A stretch of 64,000 nucleotides of DNA from the NCBI GenBank assembly GCA_014058105.1, contig JACGCM010002238.1, positions 1,736,001-1,800,000 of the forward strand. The letters run 5' to 3'. The notes beneath the pieces were generated by a model that had not been told where the DNA came from, made no database searches, and saw only the letters and a list, made by a program, of their open reading frames with translations. Origin of the DNA: Kingdonia uniflora. Lineage: Eukaryota; Streptophyta; Magnoliopsida; Ranunculales; Circaeasteraceae. This document shows positions 23,524 through 33,135 of the stretch, piece by piece (within the stretch, counting starts at the first letter, position 1; every line of letters starts with the position of its first letter). The translations under genes and the position numbers were made by a program.

Positions 23524-24199
23524 TGAGGGAGAAACTAACCCTTACACCACGGGATTAACTTCAACTAGGGGACTAAGCAAGCATCTAATACAATAACAGA
23601 CGATATTACTAAACTAGCATGTTTGCGTAGAGTCCTAGAATGGGCTACTCCATGATATCTAGCGAGGATTTTTAATAGATTATGATATTTATCGAGCTTA
23701 TTAGTGGGGAGTTGAGGGGAGAGATTTACAAACCTCTTCATAGTGCCTCCTCCCTTCTATTTATAGGACATAGAAAGGGTTGAGTCACTATGGGAGGTCA
23801 GGTTACATATATGTCCTTTGAGGACAACTGACATGTACCTAGAGTCAGTTCAAACATTGTAGTTATTGGCTTTGATACTGCAGCTGCTGGTTCTGTCACT
23901 GTAGTTGTCGAGTGGCTTGTTTCACTATTCTGTCTAGTGAGCTGGTTGTCTAACGTGCCTGCCTTCAACCATGTATGACCATGGTCGAAGTATTTCTGGT
24001 ACTGATGTTGAGTTTTGGCGCTGCTCATCTATCTTCGATTATGACAGTTAGCTTCGATGATTCCTTTGAGTGTTCGATTAGTCTCGGAAGGCTTCGTAGA
24101 CTTAGTTACTGTCTTTCTAGGCTTCGGGTCACTAGGTAGGCTTCGATGTAGCCTTCGAGTATTTGACTTGTGCTAGAAGGCTGTGAGTAGGCTACTGCA
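23524..24199 (-). repeat. Element C 3' LTR (about 676 bp)
   Basis: On the minus strand it starts TGCAGTAGCC, similar to the TGTAGTAGC start of element B, and ends CTCCCTCA. A TATA-like CCTATAAATAGAAGG on the minus strand lies near 23752-23766. The left end is fixed by the point where the gag frame of element A stops. The right end is chosen for its TG and its resemblance to B, since no second LTR is available. Confidence 0.6.
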
Positions 24200-24661
24200 G
24201 GGTGCCAGAAGGATCGAGAGGTGTAGAAAAAATTATTTGATGTGAACGTGTGATACGCACGTGGGAGGAATTGAGGGTAATATTGTCATAACACATTTTG
24301 GCCAAAAATTGAGGGGGAGTGGAAGAGTGGTAATGATGGTGAGTGGGGGAAATCGAGGCAGTTTTATTTATCTGAGGTGGCATTTAAAGGGGTGGGAGAG
24401 GAATTGGCTGTTCCCCCAAATAATCAATCATAGAAAGAACAAGGAAAAAAGGGATGAAACACATATGCCATTGCTGAGCTTGCTGGAAAGGAGAAAAGAA
24501 TACTCCGCGGTTGCTGAGAAAGCGGCTCCATTCAAACAGGTATATCCTCTGACTTCTTGCGAAGAGTATGTGATTTGTATTTCTGCACTGTCATTTCTTC
24601 TTCTGTATCTATATTATTATTTTTTACTGTGGGGAAGGTGAGTCTAGGGTTTTTGTTTGTA

Positions 24662-25890
24662 ATGGCAAGACCGAGGAAGGGGGTAACCCATGTGGCAGGA
24701 GGTCCAGCCCAGTGGTAAATTAGGGAGTGTGAGGGATTGATTGGGGTTGAAATCAAACATTAGACTGTGGGTTGGGTGATTTGGAGAGGGTAAAACGAAA
24801 TATGATATCAAAACGTGATAGTCAAATATATCGACTGTAGGTTGCGTACATCTTCATCTGTAGGGTCTAATGCATACCCGTCAAGCTTTGGGGATGAGGC
24901 TGCAAACCCAGTGTATCAACTCGAGGTCAAGGGGGTGAGAGCAACAAGGTAAAAGTGTTAGAAATTATAACAGATGCCCCATTAGCTGTGGTAGAACCAA
25001 AAGTTGGAGCTTTGAGTTGGAGCCGTCGAAGGGCTCGCGTAGTCGAGGAGAGTGATAAAGAGGAGATTGAGGAGGGGGGAAATGAAGGTAGTGTCGAGCC
25101 TTCAGGGGATGAGAGGGGGGAAGGGGAAGGGGAGCAGAGCGATAATAGTAATAGTTCGGATGATTCGAGGAGAGTAGCGGTGCCAATCTTGGCTCAGGAA
25201 AAGGAAAGACTGGATCGATTCATGGTAAAACATAACTTGTCGAGGGTGGGAGTTACACTGGTGCCAGTAGGGGCCGAGTTCACATTCAAGGATACCCCTC
25301 GAAAGGGTATCATGGCGTTTAGAGGCCAGATTCGACTAGGGATGCAACTGCCCCTTTAAAAGCTGGTGAAGCAGCTGTTGAACTACTGGGATATTGCCCC
25401 ATGCCAAATGAATGGTAATTTTTATGAGATGATGAGGGTTGTCAAAGTTGCAGTTGCCGACAGTGATCAAATACGAAAGTTGCTGAAGGCGAAGCTAGCT
25501 GAGAAAGAAGAGGAACTGAAAGATAACAGAGTAAGTTTCCAGGCACAGTATGATGAGGAGTACGAAATAACCACGTCTCTGAAGAATTTTATTGACGATT
25601 TGGGGTATAATCCCAAGACCTTCGAGCGCTTTCCTTCGACCAAAGAGTCTTCTATTGAGGATGTGACATAGTCAGTGGGGATGGAAGTGGATCCTGCTGG
25701 TAGAGGTATTAGAGATGGTATGGTAGCTTCTGTGGTCAAAGGAGATAGTGTCGATACTAATAAAAATGTAAAGGATACTGTGGTTGATGGTGGTGCAGAC
25801 ACTGCAGGACTGGACCCTATTGTCGAGGATAGTAGAAATGTTGCCATGGAAGAACCTGTAGAAGGACTTAGGGCGGCCACTCCTGTGTAG
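24662..25890 (+). pseudogene. Element C antisense additional ORF (putative gypsy-type transposon protein)
   Basis: Plus-strand, convergent with the element's pol. A start reading MARPRKGVTHVAGG at 24662 stops after 18 codons. The main open piece (24955-25359) has a basic then strongly acidic tract, then VGVTLVPVGAEFTFKD and IMAFRGQIRLGMQLPL. After one stop it continues with KQLLNYWDIAPCQMNGNFYE (25366-25671). This LPL...PxQxNGN pattern is the plant 'putative gypsy type transposon' domain. The Lys/Glu-rich coiled coil after it is much shorter than in element A, and an acidic tail ends at 25890. One base substitution separates each pair of pieces, so this is the best preserved of the three copies. 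Function unknown. Confidence 0.7.
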
Positions 25891-26159
25891 ATGGTATGTC
25901 ATTGTCGTCTATTTGCTGTAACCAGCTCATTCTCCTTGCCTTGCTGTGATGTTAAATTAGAATGATGTGGCATTTAAACTGAGTGTACTGGATCGGTAGT
26001 ACTCAAACAATGTGTAACGTAATTGAACTTAAACTGCTTGTATGTATGTAGTTAACTTGAATTTCTTGTATGTATTTAACTAGAAATGTAGGTATTTTTG
26101 TATGCTTGTATATGTGTTGTGCGATAAAGATTATAAAATGTTCTGCTCTGGTGGGTATG
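25891..26159. other. Spacer between antisense ORF and repeat array of element C
   Basis: AT-rich sequence following the stop of the additional ORF, with several TGTATGTA-like runs. No gene seen. Confidence 0.5.
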
Positions 26160-26850
26160 ACCTGGAACCTTGACGAACTTCAAGACCTCCCCCGAGTATC
26201 AATCCATTCAAAAAGTTGACATGATACTCAGGTATGATTGAGTGAAGAATTGTATGGAACTTCGGAGGTCGCCCCCGGGTCTATCCGCGGGATCGAGCCT
26301 AAACGAAACATTATGTGGTCGTCCCCAATGCATTCTAGAGTGTCCGGTCTTTCAACCATTCATGCCACTCGGGTTTGCTCAAATTGGAAATTTGAAAAAC
26401 TTTGAGGTCGCCCCCAAGTATCAATCGGGCTGAAGGGTTAACATGATACTTAAGTTTGACCAAGAAATTCACTAGACTTCGAAGGCCTAAGCCTAAACAA
26501 AGCATTATGTGGTCATCCCCAATGCATTCCCGAGTGTCCGAGTCTTTCGACCATTCATGCCACTAGGGTTCGCTCGAATTGGAAGCTTGAAAAACTTTGA
26601 GGCCACCCCCAAGTATCAGTCGGGTCGAAGGGTTGACATGATAGTTAGGTTTGACCAAAAAATTTACTGGACTTCAAAGGCCTGAGCCTAAACGAAGTAT
26701 TATGTGGTTGCCCCCAATGTATTCCCGAGTGTCTGGTCTTTCGGCCATTCATGCCATTCGGGTTTGCTCGAATTGGAAACATGAAAAACTTTGAGGTCGC
26801 CCCCAAGTATCAGTAAGGTCGAAGGGTTAACATAATACTTAGGTTTGTCT
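26160..26850. repeat. About 195-bp tandem repeat of element C (about 3.5 copies)
   Basis: The landmark TGAAAAACTTTGAGG recurs at 26393, 26588 and 26782, spacing 195 and 194 bp, with a partial copy before it. Each unit contains two related C-rich blocks, GGTCGCCCCCAAGTATC and GGTCGTCCCCAATGCATTC, roughly half a unit apart. It has no similarity to the repeats of elements A and B but occupies the same position between the antisense ORF and pol. Confidence 0.92.
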
Positions 26851-27078
26851 TAGAAGTTCATTATGAGATAAAACATGAAGCTCAAAGGATAAAAAATATG
26901 TTCATTGATTATACTGTATTTACATTAGTTGAACAAGGAGGTGGCTGCGACCTGTTGTATGAGGCTAACTGCATTGTGTTCTAAGGGTTAGGTAGTGGCT
27001 CCTCAGTTTCTTTCATTAGATAGTAGGATCCTTTGTCAGTTTTATCATACACGACATAAGGTCTTTCCTAGGATTTGG
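26851..27078. other. Spacer between repeat array and pol end of element C
   Basis: AT-rich sequence without recognisable coding content. It leads into the integrase C-terminus on the minus strand. Confidence 0.45.
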
Positions 27079-28060
27079 CTAGCTTGTCAGCATTACGAGG
27101 CTTCGAAGAGGGTGTGACTCGTCGAAGTACCAAATCTCCAATATTGAAACTGCGTGGTCAAACTCTCTTGTTGTATGATATTTTGAGAGAGAGATGGTAA
27201 TGGCCAAGGTTGATGATGGCTCAGTCTCTGGTTTCGTCGATCCACCACATGTTGTATCCAATTTTAAACTCATTATCTTTATCAGGGAGGTCAGGATCGC
27301 GTGTTGGTACTTTGAACTGGGTAGGCAGCACGGCTTCAATACCATAAGCCAGGAGGAAAGGAGTGCAGCCCGTCGCCTTTTTTGGTATGGTATGATAGGC
27401 CCAGAGTACATATTGTAGCTTTTAAACCTATCAGCCTTTCTTCTCATCGATACGCTTCTTAAAAACCATCGACTATAGTTTTATTGATTGCTTCGACTTG
27501 ACCATTCCCTTGCGGTTAATAAAGTGTGGATGAGGAGAGGATGAAGTTATACTTCTTGAGAAAATTGCAAACTTTGTTCTCAACAAACAGTGGACCATTA
27601 TCGCATCGAATCGTGTAAGGGCATCCAAAATGTGTGATGATATTTTCCCATAAGAACTTGATAACTTCTTCTCCTCTTGTTCGACATAGAGGCACGGCTT
27701 CAACCTACTTAAAAAAGTAATATATGGCCACTAGAAGAAAGTCTCATCTGCTCGAAGCTTTGGGGAAGGGGCTGACCAGATCAATGGCCAACCGTTTGAA
27801 CAGCCAAGCTACTTGGCTACAATAGAGGTCCTTTGAAGGGCTTCGGATGTCGTGGGCGTGACGTTGGTATTTGTTACAGTGTTTCGCATACTCTTCAACT
27901 TGTTTCTTCATATTAGGCCAGAATAAACCTTGTCTTACGGCTCGAAGAACCATAGATCAACCAGCAGTATGATCCCCGCAGGTACCTTCATGGAGTTCGG
28001 TAAGTATGGTAGTAGCTTCGTTTTAGGAGATGCATCGGAGATGTACGCCGTTCAGGAATT
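27079..28060 (-). pseudogene. Element C integrase, decayed
   Basis: Minus-strand fragments. The zinc-binding half gives AVRQGLFWPNMKKQVEEYAK and CNKYQRHA, and the core begins LAIDLVSPFPKASS (27744-27953). The region after the core gives NEFKIGYNMWWIDETRD near 27200-27290 in another frame. Shifts separate the parts. Confidence 0.85.
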
Positions 28061-29137
28061 TACGGTGTAATCCGCCTTTGAGAATGGTGTATCTGCGGTA
28101 GTTTTCTAGTAATGAACGTTTGGCTTTGGGATCTTCTGGGAGAGTAGAACTATTAAAATAAGCAAGAAAGGGTGTTCGCCAGTCATCTGGATCGAGACTC
28201 TCGCCCCCAGTATTGATGGCATTGACTTCCATCTGGTCAATACTTAGGCGTTTAATTACTTCGATATGGAGCATTCGAGATTTGGACTGGCCTAACATGG
28301 CTGCTATGTAGGCAAGGGCGTCGGCATGTCTAATTTCACCTCGAGGGTAATGTGCAATTGAAGACTTTTTAGGACAACGATCTATGCGCTGGTGGACAAG
28401 GGCAGCATACTCAGCCATGCGACCGTTTGCCTGATTTTCACCAGAGTACTGTCTCTGAATAAGCTGGGAATCGGTAAATACTACAATTTGGGAATACCAA
28501 GTTTGAGAGCAAGATGGAGGCCATCTATCAAGGCTTCATACTCGGCCTCATTATTAAAACATTCGGAGTTTAACTTGAGAGCCTTTTCAATTCTGTCATT
28601 GGAAGGGGTAACTAGAACAACACCGATCCCCGAACCGTTAGATCAAGCAGATCAATCTGTAAAGAGGCGCCAACTCGTGTTAGGGTTCCAATGGTTATTT
28701 TGTTTGGACTGGCCTTCTGGTAGATCATCTTCGTATTCCTCCCAGTCGATGTCTTCAACTAGGAAGTCGACAAGGAAATCAGCGACTGCCTGGACTTTTT
28801 GAGATATATGTTTCTCGAAGGTGATGTCGTGCTCACCAAGATAAACGGACCCTTATTGTACCTGTCTAGATTTATCATTCTTATTGAGGATCTCTCAAAG
28901 GGGGCAGTTGGTGATGATACGTATAGGGTGAGCTTGAAAGTAAGGTTTGAGCTTTCGAGCAGTGTAGACGGGTGTAAGGAGTAATCGCTCGAGCTTGGTA
29001 TATCGAGTATCGACAGGTGTCAGAGTTTTACTGAAAAAGTACACAGGTTTCTCGATGTTGGATTCGAGTCGAATAAGGACTAAGCTAATAGAAATGTCGG
29101 TAACTACAAAGAATAAAGAAATCATTTCACCTTCCAT
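28023..29137 (-). pseudogene. Element C RNase H and linker, decayed
   Basis: The connection piece (28895-29137) has VVTDISISLVLIRLESN and KPVYFFSKTLTPVDTRYTKL. In other frames it continues with VADFLVDFLVEDIDWEEYE and GSGIGVVLVTPSNDRIEKA. The RNase H end and linker (28023-28418) form an open piece with MAEYAALVHQRID and RGEIRHADALAYIAAMLG, the Asp-Ala-Leu block being the final RNase H motif. The open plus-strand frame at 28392-28802 is its shadow. Confidence 0.85.
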
Positions 29138-30070
29138 GGGGGTGCTGATGATGGGTGGTCGACCAAGGTATGTTTTGAGTTCAAGGATGGCATGTTCACA
29201 ATCGGGTGTCCAATTGATCTCGGGGTTCTTTTTCTTTTTTGCCTTATGGATGCCTTGGTCGCGTAAGAGGGAGAAAAGTCAAGCACATCGATAAGAGGAT
29301 TTACAGATAAAATGGTTGAGGGCGGCTATTTTGCTAGCAACCTTCTGGACATCTTTCTTAATTTAAGGGGAAGGCATATTGATGAGGGCGAGGATATGAG
29401 TGGGATTGATCTTGATAACTTGTTTATTGATGAGGTGGCCTAAGAATTTGCCAGATAAGACACCAAACTGACACTTGTCTGGGTTAAGTTTCATATTATA
29501 AGAATTAAGTATGGCAAATACTTCGGTGAGGTCCTGGATATGGGTCTATTTTTTAAGGCTTTTGCATAACATGTCATCGATGTAAACTTCGACCGACTTA
29601 CCAAGCAAAGGTTTAAACATAGTGGTAACAAGACGTTGGTAAGTGGCGCCCACATTTTTAAGGTTGAAGGGCATGACGTTAAAGCAGTAAAGACCTTGTT
29701 CAGTAATAAACGAAGTTTTAAGTTGGTCCTCCAGGAGGAGGGGTACTTGATTATAACTTGAAGCCGCATCCATCATGGATAGTTGTTCATGACCGGCTAT
29801 GGTATCCAGGAGTACAAAAATAATTGGAAGAGGAAAACTGTCCTTTGGCGTGTGTTTGTTGAGGTTTGTGAAGTCGACACAGATTCGGATCATGCCGTTC
29901 TTCTTAGGGGCAGCAATAATATTGGAGATCCAGTCAGTGTACTTAACTTCTCTGATAAAATATGTGGCTAAGAGTTTTTGACCTCGAGGTTCACTACTTC
30001 TCGAATCCTTCGTGCCAAAGTGCACTTCTTCTGCTTCAAAGCGGTAGAGTAGGGGATGAGGTCGAGTCAA
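29137..30070 (-). pseudogene. Element C reverse transcriptase, decayed
   Basis: A long open piece (29546-30070) carries the RT core: NIIAAPKKNGMIRICVDFTN, MMDAASSYNQVPLLLEDQLK, MPFNLKNVGATYQRLVTTMF and the catalytic VEVYIDDMLCKS. The thumb (NMKLNPDKCQFGVLSGKFLG and then PTHILALINMPSP) is in a shifted frame at about 29350-29500. It is the best preserved RT of the three Tat elements. Confidence 0.92.
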
Positions 30071-30726
30071 TGGTAGGCTAGGATGGGGTCGACGCCAGGC
30101 ATCTCCTGGAAAATCCAGGTGAATAAATTGTTATTTGTTCGAAGAAAGGTGGTAAGCTCAAGGCGTTCGAGCTCATCCAGGAAATTACCGATGAATGTAC
30201 CTCGACCAAGGCCGTCTAGTTCGATGTATACAGTTGGTTCGACGGGTATGGTAGAAGGGTCCGAAGGTTTGGGGAGTGCAAGAAGCATTGATTAGTATGG
30301 CTTGACGAGTTTTCTGGCAAGATCGATCTTAGGGTACTCACATGAGCGAGCAAGGCGTTGAGAGCCTTTCATGTTCTACGTGCCACAATGGGTAGGGAAA
30401 TGAAGTTTTTGGTAGTAAGTCGAGGGTATGGCTTTCATGGCATACAGTTAATCGCGCCCTAGAATGCCCAGGTATTCAGATTTCTTGTCGATGATAAGAA
30501 AACTGGTTTAGAGGGTGACTGGACCGGTGGTGACAGGAAGGCTAATGCGACCAGCGGGAACTTCGGTATCCCCATTAATGTCCTTGAGCTCGACATTGGC
30601 TGGTGTGATGAGTTTTGTATTTTCCATGGCTTGAACGGTCTGGAGGAACAGTATATCTGCTACACTGCCCATATCAATGAGTATGGTAAGGAGGACGAGT
30701 TGTTCGACCTTAATCATAATGACCAA
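30067..30726 (-). pseudogene. Element C protease and protease-RT linker
   Basis: The protease piece (30508-30726) carries TILIDMGSVADILFLQTVQA: the catalytic DTG is changed to DMG, so it is probably dead even where the frame is open. The linker piece (30067-30288) has IELDGLGRGTFIGNFLDELE and WIFQEMPGVDPILAYH, the conserved approach to RT. Confidence 0.85.
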
Positions 30727-31057
30727 GGGGTCGGAGTGGGGGAAGCGGACATGAGAAGTATCACAATCGATGAAGGATATACCTTCAGGTCAAGGGCATT
30801 GACTGGATTCTGGTAGAATGGGAAACTTCTCTTGATAGGTAAGCTTATAGCACTCTTCGACTCGTTTGCGTTTGCTTCAAGTATGACCACTGTCGATGTT
30901 GTTAACTTCGATAAGGTGAAGTTGGAAAATATGTACCTCGGCTGGGTCGGTAGTTGGAGTGGGTTGAGGCTTAAGATATGACCTGTTGAGATAGCTGGGG
31001 AGATCGGCGATATATCGATGTAGATGACCTGCCTTAAGAATCATCTACAATACGAAT
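30727..31057 (-). pseudogene. Element C gag, C-terminal stub
   Basis: Minus-strand sequence reading AGHLHRYIADLPSYLNRSYL and then a Pro/Thr-rich stretch, as expected at the very end of Tat-type Gag just before protease. It is cut off at 31057 by the LTR of the next element. Confidence 0.6.
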
Positions 31058-31518
31058 TGAGAAGCCCTAATTAGCAGAAAAGTACGAAAAACAAACCAAT
31101 TAGTTGGGAAAATCCCTTTTAGAGATTCAATTGCTTAAATAATCGATTATATTTAAATTCCTCTTAAGCCCTAAGTTTTTCTCTCAAAACTCTCATTGAT
31201 CTAACATGATCTAATCTTGCCTAGCCTTTTATAGGGTTACAAGTTCCTAATTACAAAATAGGACAAATATGCCCTTAAACGCCTAAAGAATTAGGCTGAA
31301 TCACGCTTCTATTAGAACAGAGCAAGTCTCTGTTCGAGCAGAAAAGTATATTTGAACAGACTTTAGTTGTATTCGAATAAAACACCTCATACACCTGTTT
31401 GTTCGAACATATTTAAAAGTCTGTTCGAATAGACCTCAAGTCGTTCAAACGACTCCAAATCTCGCTCGAATGACTTGTTCAAATTTTTAATAAAACCTTC
31501 CTAGATCCTCCTGGATCA
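31058..31518 (-). repeat. Element D 3' LTR (about 461 bp)
   Basis: On the minus strand it runs from TGATCCAGGAGGATC to GGCTTCTCA, with TG/CA ends. It is preceded on that strand by AAAGGGGTAAGCCA, a polypurine-tract-like run. Between 31320 and 31480 it contains several copies of the palindromic hexamer TTCGAA and close variants (TTCGAG, TTTGAA, TTCAAA), also seen in the unrelated copia LTRs of this window. Confidence 0.7.
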
Positions 31519-31562
31519 TGGCTTACCCCTTTAGGAGTCTTGAGCTCCTGCTCAAGCTAAAA

Positions 31563-32077
31563 CTAGATATGTGGGAATGTGGCTATGCCCATTTCCCTGT
31601 TGTACCACTTCAACTTACTAGGTAGCTGACCCTTCTTCCCAACTCGGAACGACTCAATACCATCCCGTTTTGTAGCATAAACTTTCCTCTCTAGAATACC
31701 AACCTCCTGCAATGGATCTTCTATTTCCATCCATAAGTCATCAACTGACGGTAGGCAAGTGTCGATTGTAGAGTCTTCATCTAAAAAAGACGGCTCAAAC
31801 AGCTTCAAATGCTCGGCATTAATCACCGAATATATCTGCCTAAAAGGTGGCAAATCCAATTCATACTCACATGTTGTAGGATCGTCATATCCTACAACAT
31901 ACTCTGACGAAACAATAGGTTGTATCTGCATGGCTACCAACATAGCGAAAGTAATTGGTAATGGGGGTCGAGATAACCTATCAGCCATTTTGTTGTTCAC
32001 TCCCTTCTTATACTTGATAATCAAGGGGAATTGTTGGAGATATGACATCCCCTTCATCTGGCGAGCTTGTTGTAGCT
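31563..32077 (-). pseudogene. Element D fused RNase H end and integrase tail
   Basis: An open minus-strand frame. It starts in the last part of RNase H (QQARQMKGMSYLQQFPLII, then YKKGVNNKMADRLSRPPLP, a standard plant chromovirus sequence). About 50 residues later it reads PPFRQIYSVINAEHLKLFEP, which belongs to the C-terminal tail after the integrase core. The whole integrase zinc and catalytic part is missing without loss of the open frame. Either an in-frame deletion occurred or this is a copy of a non-autonomous derivative. The open plus-strand frame at 31759-32190 is a shadow. Confidence 0.75.
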
Positions 32078-32752
32078 ACAAGTCGTTGTCGAGTCACTCG
32101 ACAACTAAAAATCCACTATTAAAAAATTATTACAATAATTCAATCACTTACAGACTCGATAAACACATCCCGTGGTTACCTCTCTTCTAATAGAGCTTCT
32201 TGCAATCGATTCTTCGTTCTCGCAACGCCTCGCTTCAATATCCCATCAAAGCTTCCAAACTTGAAACTCATAAGCTTACAAATCAAAATTAGTTTTTGAA
32301 ATTCTATGATCGATTCAAGTGGAGGTTTAATTCACGTTGAATCTCTCATTGAATTCTTTGTTCTCTCAAATATCTCAAGCCTTGGAAAAAATTTCTGGAA
32401 GAGTTGGTTTGAAAAATAATAAACCTTTTATGAAAGAAATCCCGCACTCTATTCGAATAGACCCAAGAGCCTATTCGAATGAAGAGGTTTATGTCTTGTC
32501 TATTCGAACAAGTTAAAGTTATGTTTGAGCATAAAACAATTTTATACAAAATACACAATATTGTTTAGTTTTGTAAAAACAAAAATAGGCTATTGAGTAT
32601 TTGAACAAAGATGTACAAAACCAACGTACATGCTCAGTGTCAAACCAGCTGTAGTCGTTCCACGTGTACTCTCTAACGATAAGTAACCAAGAGATGGTGT
32701 TGACACTTACTTTACACAAGAAATGAAACCAATACCAAATATGAATGTTTCA
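32078..32752 (-). repeat. Truncated copia LTR, minus strand
   Basis: Homologous to the LTRs of element G (38302-39505 and 43286-44438). On the minus strand it starts TGAAACATTCATATTTGG like their TGAAACATCC. It keeps the GGAACGACTACAGCTGG block, three TTCGAA motifs near 32450-32515, and the block GTAACCACGGGATGTGTTTA. It stops just after the 'ACTCGACAACGAC' inverted repeat, at the junction with element D, lacking the last part of the LTR. Confidence 0.82.
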
Positions 32753-32788
32753 TTTGGTACATCATGGTTCTAGTGAGAACCTCTCGGC

Positions 32789-33135
32789 TTAATAAGAGGT
32801 GATGACACAGTTTTTCACCCATTTACTGTGAATTGCAGTCACTAGTTGGTTCCTCCAGCATCCTAGAAAGTCATTCGATTTTCCACAAGTTGTGCAGTAA
32901 AAGCTCCCGTCCAGTCTCGGCCGCATCGCATCTTTGGTAATACCAGTGTTTTCATGTTTTAGAGCACATTCAAGATGACATGAAAAGCCGCATGAGTCAC
33001 CGCAATCTGGATAATCCAAACTACATGCAACCCAACCAAAGACTAGGATCCTTGTAGTCATCATACTTCTAACAAATGCACCGAGAGCTTTACAAGCTGA
33101 GTTTGACAATGTACAGCATCACCTACGGTTTCCAA
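32789..33135 (-). pseudogene. VIN3-like (VEL) PHD-finger gene fragment, broken
   Basis: Minus-strand remnant of the PHD finger of the plant VEL family (VIN3, VRN5/VIL1 and relatives), which act with Polycomb repressive complex 2 in vernalization and related silencing. Visible pieces: NSACKAL, then in another frame KYDDYKDPSLWLGC, then back in frame SCGFSCHLECALKHENTGIT and LDGSFYCTTCGKSNDFLGCW. The Cys/His pairs of the zinc finger are recognisable but at least two frameshifts and one stop occur. No FNIII or VID domain follows; the sequence ends close to a truncated copia LTR. It is a gene scrap, either transposon-captured or left from a deleted locus. Confidence 0.8.

Larger units (their letters stand above)
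23524..31057 (-). mobile_element. Element C: Tat-type Ty3/gypsy retrotransposon, 5'-truncated
   Basis: Minus-strand element abutting the gag of element A. From right to left it holds a gag stub, protease, RT, RNase H, integrase, an about 195-bp tandem repeat, a plus-strand additional ORF and one LTR. The right end is cut in gag at 31057, where the LTR of another element begins, so no second LTR exists and the target duplication cannot be tested (left flank TTCGT, 23519-23523). Coding regions are broken. It shows the same convergent plan as elements A and B with a different tandem repeat. Confidence 0.82.
31058..32077 (-). mobile_element. Element D: 3' fragment of a chromovirus-like Ty3/gypsy element
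   Basis: Minus-strand remnant made of one LTR (31058-31518), a short polypurine tract and a fused pol tail (31563-32077). Its upstream part is missing and ends abruptly at about 32077, where a truncated copia LTR begins. It therefore cannot be a simple intact insertion; a deletion joined two elements. Confidence 0.7.

Noticed and set aside
28392..28802. A 136-codon plus-strand frame
   Set aside because: Reverse complement of the RNase H region of element C; the minus-strand reading has the recognisable motifs.
31759..32190. A 143-codon plus-strand frame
   Set aside because: Exact shadow of the minus-strand RNase H/integrase-tail frame of element D, which has clear family signatures.
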